Positions 11,901 to 23,063 of a stretch of DNA of 64,000 nucleotides are shown here, piece by piece. Both the position numbers and the translations under genes were made by a program. Under the pieces are notes generated by a model. That model did not search any database and was not told the DNA's origin. It saw only the letters and a program-made list of their open reading frames with translations. Source of the DNA: Skeletonema tropicum (taxonomy: Eukaryota; Bacillariophyta; Thalassiosirophyceae; Thalassiosirales; Thalassiosiraceae). The stretch's first letter is position 1; every line of letters begins with the position of its first letter. The DNA is taken from NCBI GenBank assembly GCA_037178625.1, contig CM074129.1:1116001-1180000 (forward strand). Direction: 5' to 3'.

Positions 11901-14900
11901 GTCTTCTAGACTCTTTAATTTGAGCGTCGTCAATGCTATCACTCTCGTCTCTTGAAGATGATGGATCCGCATCTGCAGATTCTGCAGACTCCAACCAAGA
12001 AAAATCATTGGGATCCTTCGGTTCACCTCTCTTAGGGGGTGGAGAAAACTTAGGAAGGAAAGCAGCACCTTTACCAAGTTCTTTATCAGGTGTAGAAGTC
12101 CACGAGGAAACAGAATCCTCAGAGGCCGAAAAGTCCTCAGTAAAGTCTTCCTCAGCAAGTACATTAGAAACATCATTTGAACCACCACTGTCAGAAGGAG
12201 TAGTCGGAGAAGGATTTACTTCTTTCCTCACCAACGTAGGTGGTGGTGAAGAAGATTTAAGAGAAGAAGAGCCAACATCCTTCTGTGATGGGAGAGATGC
12301 CTTCTTCATGAATGGCATACCCTTTCCAGGAAGACCAGCTTGCTTCTCGCCCATTGACATGCCTCCCTTGATTGGAAGTCCTTTCGGTACACTCGACTCA
12401 TCAGCAGTTGCTTCATCATCAGCAGGTGCTTTCGACATCGGTCCCTTCATCTTCAATGGGGCAGATGGAAAGGCCTTCTTCATCGTAGGAGGAGTAACAC
12501 CATCACCAAAGCTCTTCTTCGCCAACGGTGGCAGACCCATTCCTTTCTTCAGACCAGCATCATCTCCCTTTCCTTTCAAAGGCAGCGGAGGAAGGCCAAG
12601 ACTCTTCTTCTCCATTGAAAAGCTAGGAGCTTTCTTCATGAATGGCATACCCTTTCCAGGAAGGCCAGCTTGCTTCTCGCCCATTGACATGCCTCCCTTG
12701 ATTGGAAGTCCCTTCGATACACTCGACTCATCAGCAGTTGCTTCATCATCAGCAGGTGTTTTGGACATCGGTCCCTTCATCTTCAATGGAGCAGATGGAA
12801 AGTCCTTCTTCATCGTAGGAGGAGTAACACCATCACCAAAGCTCTTCTTCGCCAACGGTGGCAGACCCATTCCTTTCTTCAGACCAGCATCATCTCCCTT
12901 TCCTTTCAAAGGCAGCGGAGGAAGGCCAAGACTCTTCTTCTCCATTGAAAAGCTAGGAGCTTTCTTCATGAATGGCATACCCTTTCCAGGAAGGCCAGCT
13001 TGCTTCTCGCCCATCGACATGCCTCCCTTGATTGGAAGTCCTTTCGGTACGCTCGACTCATCAGCAGTTGCTTCATCATCAGCAGGAGCTTTCGACATCG
13101 GTCCCTTCATCTTCAGTGGGACAGATGGAAAGGCCTTCTTCATTGTAGGGGGAGTAACACCATCACCAAAGCTCTTCTTCGCCAACGGTGGCAGACCCAT
13201 TCCTTTCTTCAGACCAGCATCATCTCCCTTTCCTTTCAAAGGCAGCGGAGGAAGGCCAAGACTCTTCTTCTCCATCGAGAAGCTAGGAGCTTTCTTCATG
13301 AATGGCATACCCTTTCCAGGAAGGCCAGCTTGCTTCTCGCCCATTGACATGCCTCCCTTGATTGGAAGTCCTTTCGGTACGCTCGACTCACCAGCAGTTG
13401 CTTCATCATCAGCAGGAGCTTTCGACATCGGTCCCTTTATCTTCAGTGGGACAGATGGAAAGGCCTTCTTCATTGTAGGGGGAGTAACACCATCACCAAA
13501 GCTCTTCTTCGCCAACGGTGGCAGACCCATTCCTTTCTTCAGACCAGCATCATCTCCCTTTCCTTTCAAAGGCAGCGGAGGAAGGCCAAGACTCTTCTTC
13601 TTCATTGAGAAGCTAGGAGCTTTCTTCATGAATGGCATACCCTTTCCAGGAAGACCAGCTTGCTTCTCGCCCATCGAAATGCCTCCTTTGACTGGAAGTC
13701 CCTTCGATACACTCGACTCATCAGCAGTTGCTTCATCATCAGCAGGAGCTTTCGACATCGGTCCCTTCATCTTCAATGGAGCAGATGGAAAGGCCTTCTT
13801 CATCGTAGGAGGAGTAACACCATCTCCTAAGCTCTTCTTCGCCAACGGTGGCAGACCCATTCCTTTCTTCAGACCAGCATCATCTCCCTTTCCTTTCAAA
13901 GGCAGCGGAGGAAGGCCAAGACTCTTCTTCTCCATCGAGAAGCTAGGAGCTTTCTTCATGAATGGCATACCCTTTCCAGGAAGGCCAGCTTGCTTCTCGC
14001 CCATTGACATGCCTCCCTTGATTGGAAGTCCTTTCGGTACGCTCGACTCACCAGCAGTTGCTTCATCATCAGCAGGAGCTTTCGACATCGGTCCCTTCAT
14101 CTTCAGTGGGACAGATGGAAAGGCCTTCTTCATTGTAGGGGGAGTAACACCATCACCAAAGCTCTTCTTCGCCAACGGTGGCAGACCCATTCCTTTCTTC
14201 AGACCAGCATCATCTCCCTTTCCTTTCAAAGGCAGCGGAGGAAGGCCAAGACTCTTCTTCTCCATTGAAAAGCTAGGAGCTTTCTTCATGAATGGCATAC
14301 CCTTTCCAGGAAGACCAGCTTGCTTCTCGCCCATCGACATGCCTCCCTTGATTGGAAGTCCCTTTGATACACTCGACTCATCAGCAGTTGCTTCATCATC
14401 AGCAGGTGCTTTCGACATCGGTCTCTTCATCTTCAGTGGGGCAGATGGAAAGGCCTTCTTCATTGTAGGGGGAGTAACACCATCACCAAAGCTCTTCTTC
14501 GCCAACGGTGGCAGACCCATTCCTTTCTTCAGACCAGCATCATCTCCCTTTCCTTTCAAAGGCAGCGGAGGAAGGCCAAGACTCTTCTTCTCCATTGAAA
14601 AGCTAGGAGCTTTCTTCATGAATGGCATACCCTTTCCAGGAAGGCCAGCTTGCTTCTCGCCCATTGACATGCCTCCCTTGATTGGAAGTCCTTTCGGTAC
14701 GCTCGACTCATCAGCAGTTGCTTCATCATCAGCAGGTGCTTTCGACATAGGTCCCTTCATCTTCAGTGGGGCAGATGGAAAGGCCTTCTTCATTGTAGGG
14801 GGGGTAACACCATCACCAAAGCTCTTCTTCGCCAACGGTGGCAGACCCATTCCTTTCTTCAGACCAGCATCATCTCCCTTTCCTTTCAAAGGCAGCGGAG

Positions 14901-17900
14901 GAAGGCCAAGACTCTTCTTCTCCATCGAGAAGCTAGGAGCTTTCTTCATGAATGGCATACCCTTTCCAGGAAGACCAGCTTGCTTCTCGCCCATTGACAT
15001 GCCTCCCTTGATTGGAAGTCCTTTCGGTACGCTCGACTCATCAGCAGTTGCTTCATCATCAGCAGGAGCTTTCGACATCGGTCCCTTCATCTTCAGTGGG
15101 GCAGATGGAAAGGCCTTCTTCATTGTAGGGGGGGTAACACCATCACCAAAGCTCTTCTTCGCCAACGGTGGCAGACCCATTCCTTTCTTCAGACCAGCAT
15201 CATCTCCCTTTCCTTTCAAAGGCAGCGGAGGAAGGCCAAGACTCTTCTTCTCCATTGAAAAGCTAGGAGCTTTCTTCATGAATGGCATACCCTTTCCAGG
15301 AAGACCAGCTTGCTTCTCGCCCATCGACATGCCTCCCTTGATTGGAAGTCCCTTTGATACACTCGACTCATCAGCAGTTGCTTCATCATCAGCAGGTGCT
15401 TTCGACATCGGTCTCTTCATCTTCAGTGGGGCAGATGGAAAGGCCTTCTTCATTGTAGGGGGAGTAACACCATCACCAAAGCTCTTCTTCGCCAACGGTG
15501 GCAGACCCATTCCTTTCTTCAGACCAGCATCATCTCCCTTTCCTTTCAAAGGCAGCGGAGGAAGGCCAAGACTCTTCTTCTCCATTGAAAAGCTAGGAGC
15601 TTTCTTCATGAATGGCATACCCTTTCCAGGAAGGCCAGCTTGCTTCTCGCCCATTGACATGCCTCCCTTGATTGGAAGTCCTTTCGGTACGCTCGACTCA
15701 TCAGCAGTTGCTTCATCATCAGCAGGTGCTTTCGACATAGGTCCCTTCATCTTCAGTGGGGCAGATGGAAAGGCCTTCTTCATTGTAGGGGGGGTAACAC
15801 CATCACCAAAGCTCTTCTTCGCCAACGGTGGCAGACCCATTCCTTTCTTCAGACCAGCATCATCTCCCTTTCCTTTCAAAGGCAGCGGAGGAAGGCCAAG
15901 ACTCTTCTTCTCCATCGAGAAGCTAGGAGCTTTCTTCATGAATGGCATACCCTTTCCAGGAAGACCAGCTTGCTTCTCGCCCATTGACATGCCTCCCTTG
16001 ATTGGAAGTCCTTTCGGTACGCTCGACTCATCAGCAGTTGCTTCATCATCAGCAGGAGCTTTCGACATCGGTCCCTTCATCTTCAGTGGGGCAGATGGAA
16101 AGGCCTTCTTCATTGTAGGGGGGGTAACACCATCACCAAAGCTCTTCTTCGCCAACGGTGGCAGACCCATTCCTTTCTTCAGACCAGCATCATCTCCCTT
16201 TCCTTTCAAAGGCAGCGGAGGAAGGCCAAGACTCTTCTTCTCCATTGAAAAGCTAGGAGCTTTCTTCATGAATGGCATACCCTTTCCAGGAAGACCAGCT
16301 TGCTTCTCGCCCATCGACATGCCTCCCTTGATTGGAAGTCCCTTTGATACACTCGACTCATCAGCAGTTGCTTCATCATCAGCAGGTGCTTTCGACATCG
16401 GTCCCTTCATCTTCAGTGGGGCAGATGGAAAGGCCTTCTTCATTGTAGGGGGGGTAACACCATCACCAAAGCTCTTCTTCGCCAACGGTGGCAGACCCAT
16501 TCCTTTCTTCAGACCAGCATCATCTCCCTTTCCTTTCAAAGGCAGCGGAGGAAGGCCAAGACTCTTCTTCTCCATCGAGAAGCTAGGAGCTTTCTTCATG
16601 AATGGCATACCCTTTCCAGGAAGACCAGCTTGCTTCTCGCCCATTGACATGCCTCCCTTGATTGGAAGTCCTTTCGGTACGCTCGACTCATCAGCAGTTG
16701 CTTCATCATCAGCAGGAGCTTTCGGACATCGGTCCCTTCATCTTCAGTGGAGCAGATGGAAAGGCCTTCTTCATTGTAGGGGGGGTAACACCATCACCAA
16801 AGCTCTTCTTCGCCAACGGTGGCAGACCCATTCCTTTCTTCAGACCAGCATCATCTCCCTTTCCTTTCAAAGGCAGCGGAGGAAGGCCAAGACTCTTCTT
16901 CTCCATCGAGAAGCTAGGAGCTTTCTCCATGAATGGCATACCCTTTCGAGGAAGACCAGCTTGCTTCTCGCCCATCGACATGCCTCCCTTGATTGGAAGT
17001 CCTTTCGGTACGCTCGACTCACCAGCAGTTGCTTCATCATCAGCAGGAGCTTTCGACATAGGTCCCTTCATCTTCAATGGAGCAGATGGAAAGGCCTTCT
17101 TCATCTTAGGAGGTGGTGTAGTTTTATCTGTGCTCTTCGTGGCAAAATGTTGCAGTTCCACTCCTTTCTTCAGACCAGCATCATCTTCTTTTCTGTTTTG
17201 GTTTTCTTTCATTGAATTAGATACTTCTAACCTTGACATCCTTGAAAGTTCAGCTTCTTCTGCCGTCATTCCTTCTTTAATTCCGATCGGTATGTCCTCC
17301 GAAGTTGCTGCTGTTTTGGTAGTTGATTTTGATGAAGTTGTTCCCTCTTTTTGCAGTCTACTCATTCTGATTGTTTCGGCCTCTTCTGCAGTCATACCGT
17401 CGGCAATAAGTTTCGTTCCAGACGATTGAGTAGTATTTGGTTTGGCTTTTGAAACACTAACCACGTCAGTTGCTGCACCTGTAGCTTTTTTCGTATTGGC
17501 ATCACTACTTTGGATACTCTTTGGAAGTGGAGATTTGAAGGGAAGTGGAGATTTGGCTTTACCCGTTGCACCAGGTAATGAAGACTTGGACGTATCATTT
17601 GAATCCAGACCATTAATTGATTGCGAAGGGAATCCCTTGCTTTTCAAACCCATACTCGGAGCACTTTTGTTCTCTGGGGAAACACCTCCATCTTTCTGAA
17701 AGGGAAGCTTTGATCCTTTGGATATCCCTCCCTTCTTTAGGAGTGAGAAATCAATTTTCTTCGAAGCTTCCTTCTTCAGAAATCCACCAATACTTGGAGA
17801 GCCAAATTTCTTTGCACCAATCGATCCCTTTAACAATCCACTCTTCGAGGCGAGTAGTTTCGCACTACCACTTGCCGGCGAGCCAAACTTTTTGGAACCG

Positions 17901-20728
17901 CCCTTGAGGGGCATCCCACCCTTCAATCCAAGTTTTGTAGAGGCGAACTTCACACCACCGCCAATTCCAGTCTTTTCCTCTGTAGCTCGGGGAGCTGGTA
18001 TGAAGGCTCGGCCAGGATTGACCACATCCGTTCCACCCTGGTCTGTTATCGATATGGTGGTAGTTTTGCCCCCGGTTAAGTCTGATTCTTCGTCGACATC
18101 GGTATCCGTACCAGGTGCAGATTCAGATCCCTTCAGTGTAGGTTTAAATGATTCCTTGTTCCATCTTTCTATCTTACTAGCTTCAACTTTTTCCATAGCT
18201 GTCTCGTTTGGTGTGGCGGAGGATAATTCTGGAGCCGATCCTAACGTTGCATCTTCCAACTCTCTTTCGTCATCTTCCGATTCTTCTGTACCATTCTCCG
18301 ACGACGCTTCCGTATCATCATCATTTGATTTTGCCTTGCCAGTCAGACCCATCTTAAACTTGTTAATCTTCTCGACAGTAATGGCCTTGTTCATCGGATT
18401 GTAATTCTTATCAGCCTTGTATTCCTTGGACAATTTGTCTGACTTTAGAAACGACAAACCACCACGGTTACCCTGCCAATCCTTCTTCGAAGCGGTATCC
18501 AACTTTTTTGGTGCAAACTTTCCTTGAATACCCAACTTTACACCTCCCTTGTCGAGTGACGGCGGTGGTGTTGAAGATAGCTTTTTGTTGCCACCGCTAA
18601 TTGAAGTCTCCTTCCCTTTCATGATGCCCTTTATCTTCTCAACAGTCACAGCCTTATTCATCGGATTGTAATTCTTATCAGCCTTGTATTCCTTGGACAA
18701 TTTATCTGACTTTAGGAACGACAGACCACCACGGTTACCCTGCCAATTCTTCTTCGAAGCGGTATCCAACGTTTTCGGTGCAAACTTTCCTTGAATGCCC
18801 AACTTAACACCTCCCTTGACGAGTGATGGCGGTGTCATGATTTGTTTCTTCCCCAATGATGTTGTTGGTGGTACAATGCCCTTCTTCACTAGTGGCAACG
18901 GCGAGGGCGTAATTTGCTTCGCCTTCTCCCCCAACGACTTGATTGCTGCTGGTGGTGGTGGTGCGACTCCCTTCTTTAATTCTGGCAGAGGTGGGAGAGT
19001 GATTTTTTGCTTCTTCTCACCTAATGATTTGCCCTTCTGGATGCTAGTCATAGATGTCTTCGATGAGTCACCATCATCATCATCATTACCTCCCATCTTT
19101 ACTACTGGAGACTTGGATGGTGTCGACTTATTCGCCCCCGGAAACAATGATTTTTTCAATCCAGAAAAGAATGAAGCACCCTTCTTCTCAGTTGTAGTAG
19201 TAGTAGTTGTTTCATCGTCATTCTCTCCCTTAACCCCCTTCGATGGAACATCCAACTGTGCCACCCCCACCCCATTCACCTCATCATCATTCTCTTGACG
19301 TGATGATTTCAAAGAAGAAGCATCCCTCCAAGCATCCAAAGCCATGGACACATAATCCTCTTGAGAAATTTGACTTGAAAAGAATTTCGACCATGCTTCT
19401 TTTGCAACTGTTAGATACTTTGCTTCTTCTTCATTGGCATTGATGTCCTTGCTATCATCATCATTGTTGGTATTGGAACTGCTGCTGCTGCTACTGCTGT
19501 CACTACTGCTGCTTTTGATGACAGATACTTCCCCTTTCGACTTGGGCATAAATGGAGGTGCATTAGTCTTGGCAAACTCTTTCAAAAATTCCGATGGTGA
19601 TTTCGCAACAGCAGCTTTCATTGGTGGTCGTGGCGGTGGCGGCGGTGGTGGTTGTATTGCTCCCTTTGAAGTTGTTGCACCCTTCATTATTGGTGGTGGA
19701 GAGATGATACCACCGCTACTAATACTGCTCTTATCAACACTGCTGCTCTTGTCAACAACACCAGTTGTTGCTGACGGAGGTACAACACCAGCACCACCCG
19801 AAGCAATACCATCACTAAAACTCTTCATACCACCACTACTTTTCTTACCAATAACAGTTTTGCCTTTACTAACACTTCCCCACTTGCCTCCATAACTTTT
19901 ATTTGCCATCATCATCTTTTTTGGCATCCCATTTGGTATTCCTGTTGTAAATGGAGAGGATGGTGGTGGTATTCCTTTTGGTGGAAGTATTCCCTTGCTG
20001 CTGCTGCTGATGGATGATGATGATGTTCCTTTCAATGATGGCCCCTTGTTGCCTAGAGTACCACCACCCTTGGCACCAGTGGATGGCACTGTAGTACTAT
20101 CATCTTTTGACACTCCCTTGTAAGAATTAAGGAGTGATTCACGAGCACCCGTCTTGTTCAGTTTGTTCAGGGTAATTTTGGGTGGCGGAATCGATGTTGA
20201 TGATGATGTTGGTGGAGAGGAGGTCCATGCCTGTTGTGCCTTTTGTACAAACTCATCTACTTCTTCATTGACGACATCAGCTTGTTGCTTTGGTGCATCA
20301 TCGTCATCGTCTTGCTTGCTTTCAGTGATTTGATTCTCTTCATTGTCATCGTTGACAACATCATTATTATTATTATCTTTTGATGCAAATAATTGCGTGG
20401 AATCATTATTTTCTCGTCTCCTCCTTCGAAATAATCTCAATCTATCCCATCGACTTGTCAGCCCCTCATTATAATCATCCTGACTCTCTTTTAATGTCGT
20501 CGATAGTCGATGATCCTTTCGAGCAATAATATCATCTATTGTGGATATCCTCTGATGCTGTTGTTGCTGCTGTCGAGTGACGCGTGAAGATATTATCGAC
20601 GATGACACAACATCTCGATTGGTGATCCATGTCCACACGAATGGAGTTTGTAGTAATAGGACGAAACTTATTGTGAACAACGAAAGTCGCCGCCGCAGAG
20701 GGCATGCCATGGTAGTTGCGGTTGTCAT
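8938..20728 (-). CDS. Giant repeat/coiled-coil scaffold fused to an ArgA-type amino-acid-kinase domain (one-base frameshift)
   Basis: Two same-strand frames (20728-16709 and 16650-8938) join if one G at 16724-16725 is extra, giving about 3,930 residues. The order is: signal peptide (about 1-34; second Met at 7) ending FVWTWITN, possibly plastid type; helical VQKAQQAW and AWSKFFSSQ segments (about 155-170, 440-465); two LGIQGKF...GGLSFLKSDKLSK modules (about 646-785); two GMTAEEAE motifs (about 1110-1168); a 110-residue tandem repeat array (about 1180-2810); a charged coiled coil with a 186-residue internal duplication (about 3010-3525); and an amino-acid-kinase domain (about 3590-3915). The last matches the N-acetylglutamate synthase ArgA kinase-fold domain through RVT-D-A-L, NVVSGCFITA, GVVDGVDYQHTG and CDDGALLEELF, but lacks the GNAT acetyltransferase domain, and the glycine loop reads IPGD. 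Catalysis is therefore doubtful; arginine sensing or a structural role is inference. Confidence 0.75.
8985..9955 (-). other. ArgA-like amino-acid-kinase domain at the C-terminus of the giant protein
   Basis: This stretch encodes about 320 residues resembling the kinase-fold half of N-acetylglutamate synthase. DSSPYIVNHR corresponds to the N-terminal SxPYI..HR block. The central VNVVSG-like block reads CNVVSGCFITAKKYGVVDGV, and the C-terminal HxIxxxDGALLxELF block is present. The protein stops about 30 residues later, where ArgA would begin its acetyltransferase domain. In true synthases the kinase fold binds arginine as inhibitor and does not phosphorylate (family knowledge). The frame is continuous with the coiled coil, with no stop codon or obvious intron between. 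Confidence 0.75.
10150..11690 (-). other. Charged coiled-coil region with a 558-bp internal duplication
   Basis: This encodes about 510 residues rich in E, K, A and R with heptad character. The unit containing KLSDAERARTDD recurs with a period of 558 bp (anchors at 10781 and 11339 on the plus strand), that is 186 residues. It probably forms a long dimeric rod between the disordered repeats and the kinase-fold domain. Confidence 0.7.
12297..17190 (-). repeat. 330-bp coding tandem array, about 14.5 units
   Basis: The anchor CTTCATGAATGGCATACCC recurs every 330 bp (near 12304, 12634, 12964, 13294 and so on), with one 331-bp unit containing the extra G. Each unit encodes 110 residues with K-rich hydrophobic blocks (MKKAPSFSMEKKSLGLPPLP, GMGLPPLAKKSFGDG) alternating with an acidic spacer (APADDEATADESS). 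Units differ by a few substitutions and show 990-bp higher-order periodicity. Composition predicts intrinsic disorder and multivalency. Confidence 0.95.
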
Positions 20729-21689
20729 GAGTATCGTCAGGTTGATTGGCAGCGCTCCGTCGGCATCATCATGGTGGAGGTGGAGGAATGGTGATGCGAT
20801 GTTGATGTTGATGTGTTTTGTGTAGTGTACCTTAGCTGTGTCGTGCCGTGTGCGTGCTACATTTTACAGACACAGACGTCCGTCAGAGTGACATCTCAAC
20901 CCAAACGCTTCGAAAGTCGAAAGGAAGAGTAAGATGTGCGTCTTATGGCCGAACAACCCGCCTTTGACCGTTTATTTTGCCGTTATGACCGTTAAGCGGG
21001 ACGGAGGCGAGGGCGGGACGTATTTTTTCAATAGGAGGGGCCTAAGTCGTTCATACTCACCTTCTGCAATCAACAGATCCATGAGCAACATGATAGATAG
21101 ATAGATTATTTGATACATAAGTACTTATACCTATCCCAACCATTGCGATGAGTCACTTTTGGAAAGTCGTTGCTACAACTACAACAGTAGGTAGCTTGGC
21201 AGCTCAATCGATTGATCATATTCAGCCTCATTGGAGCTATTTCGGTCAAAAACGGGGTTCAAAAGTGACGACCAGCAGCAGCTTGAAATCCACCATTTGA
21301 AATCCACCATTTCGATTTTCAAAGCCGAGGTAAAAACAATCAACTTTTTTGACAAATGACAACCATTCGGACGCTCTGTACAAGCCGAATCGATCAGTAC
21401 CATTATCAACAAGAGTGGTAAAACACATCTCGACCAGGGGCCTCGTGAAAGAAAGACGCAGAATGCAGGTGATGAATGACATATGACGTGACAAAAACAC
21501 ACTTCTTGCAATGTGTAAGATCCACTACAAATCGTAAGATTGATTGCTGCACAATTTCAAGATCTTATCATGTTTAACTATAGTTACTGTTAACTTTACT
21601 TGTTTACTGGTCTACCACGGTTGTACCATATAAGTATCTTCTGCATCTTCATATATTATCATGCGACATTTCCATTTCGTGTCTTATTG
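20729..21689. other. Intergenic region upstream of the giant gene
   Basis: This holds the presumed promoter of the giant gene (minus strand) and the 3' flank of the next minus-strand gene. A 14-bp tandem duplication (GAAATCCACCATTT) lies at about 21284-21311. Nothing else was recognised. Confidence 0.35.
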
Positions 21690-22124
21690 CTACTTCTGTC
21701 TAGCATACAGATCAAGCAACTGGGATAAACCTAGATACATCTGCTCCAAAGCTGATTCATCACATTCCTCTTCAAAATCTCCCAAAAGATCATCCATCAG
21801 AAGATCCGTATGACACTCATATGACACTCTTGTTCGTCGCTTGACGGTAGTGGACCCTTTGAAACTGGCATGAGACATATCGGGCTCCTCTAGGCGAAAT
21901 GCTGCCCTTCGGACAGCGGGGATAGAATAGTAGAGGAACGGGTCATCTTGTTTCAGTGATTGCAGATCTTCTGCACTCAAGGTATCGATATCGATTTCTA
22001 TCGGCTCCGGATGGCAGGGTGCAGTAGTTGTGTGCACTGGTTTGGAGTTTGAAGTTGAAGAAGACGAGGATTGGTCCTTCTTGACGATGAAGGGAGTCAT
22101 CTTGGTTGATCTGGCGTTGCACAT
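21690..22124 (-). CDS. Uncharacterised 144-residue protein
   Basis: I do not recognise the family. The protein has a Ser/Thr-rich N-terminus, an acidic helix (DIDTLSAEDLQSLKQDDPFLYYSIPAV, about 44-70), a basic patch (TTVKRRTRVSYE) and an acidic C-terminal helix ending QLLDLYARQK. It has no signal peptide or membrane segment. The real-gene call rests on a clean ATG-to-stop frame and on degraded copies of its 3' half and 3' flank found at 42050-42310 and 49500-49760, where reading-frame similarity is partly kept. It is probably nuclear or cytosolic. Confidence 0.6.
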   Translation of the reverse strand: MCNARSTKMTPFIVKKDQSSSSSTSNSKPVHTTTAPCHPEPIEIDIDTLSAEDLQSLKQDDPFLYYSIPAVRRAAFRLEEPDMSHASFKGSTTVKRRTRVSYECHTDLLMDDLLGDFEEECDESALEQMYLGLSQLLDLYARQK

Positions 22125-22588
22125 TGTATCGTCAGGGTGTATTGTATGAGTTTCAGTGTAGCTTGTTGGGCTTTGTCTTAATGACTTCTTCGATGTAGAA
22201 AAATTATGCTTTCATCGATGGAACAAGTACTTTTACAACAACATAGTTCCTGCCTGGTCTGAAGTGAGAGCTGGTAAATCAGAAATTTTCGTCGAAGAGG
22301 CTTTTGGCTTAGGCTACACTGAGAGTTGGTAAAATGGCCTATTGAACTCTGCAGTTGAAAGGCCGATCAAGATGAGCCTGTGCTCATCAAGAGATAAGAT
22401 TTTCTTCCTTCATACACAACTCTCAGAAAGAGAGATACCACCGCCCGGGGGCGGGCCGCACAGCTACAAGCTCAAGTGCGGGATAAAAGGGATAAGCGAT
22501 AGAGATGATTTTTCCTGCTATAATTCCTACGTAGGCCCCCAAGTGGGAATTTTAGTGTTTCTCTCTAAAACAACCATGTGATAAAAAT
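22125..22588. other. Upstream region of the 144-residue gene
   Basis: No gene was recognised. It lies between the minus-strand gene and the 22.6-kb MITE and includes a short GC-rich patch near 22441-22460. Confidence 0.3.
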
Positions 22589-22922
22589 GACTTCTATAGA
22601 GGTTGGTACCGTCCCGTCCCGACGCCTTTTTCGGGATTCGGGATTGGTCCCGACGGCAGAGTCCCGGTATCGGGATAATCCCGGGATTTGCCAAGGAGAG
22701 GCTATTAGCTAAATTCCTGAGATTTTCGTCTAATTCTAGCCAAATATTGGCTAATATGGACTATTTTATCCCCATTTAGACGATTTTGACACCTGATCAG
22801 TACGATTCTCAAAATCCCGGGACTACCGGGATCGGGGGTCTCGGGACGGGACCTCAATACCGGCCCGAAAATCCGCTCCCGATCCCGTCGGGATCGGGAC
22901 GGTACCAACCTCTAGACTTCTA
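22589..22922. mobile_element. hAT-type MITE, 318 bp, with 8-bp target duplication
   Basis: The element spans 22597-22914. Its terminal inverted repeats begin TAGAGGTTGGTACCGTCCCG and end in the exact complement. It is flanked by the identical 8-bp duplication GACTTCTA at 22589-22596 and 22915-22922. The interior is GC-rich with many CCCGG/GGGATC motifs and can fold back on itself. An 8-bp duplication with TAG/CTA ends is diagnostic of the hAT superfamily. It has no coding capacity. Confidence 0.85.
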
Positions 22923-23063
22923 CATACTACGGAGGCCAAAATCACAAACATCGATATTCGTACCAAATCAATGGTACAACCTTTTTGTTTTTTTGGTGAT
23001 GATCATACGAGCGAGTCATAGGAACCACGCAAATATTTACTTTTCTCGCAGAGAAGATTTTGC

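Noticed and set aside
12297..17190. CRISPR-like regular repeats
   Set aside because: Units are contiguous 330-bp coding repeats with no unique spacers, in a eukaryotic gene.
11933..17215. Plus-strand open frame of 1,760 codons antisense to the 330-bp array
   Set aside because: It is a by-product of a stop-free repeat unit on the opposite strand of the giant gene. It breaks exactly at the same extra base, and its translation has no domain features.
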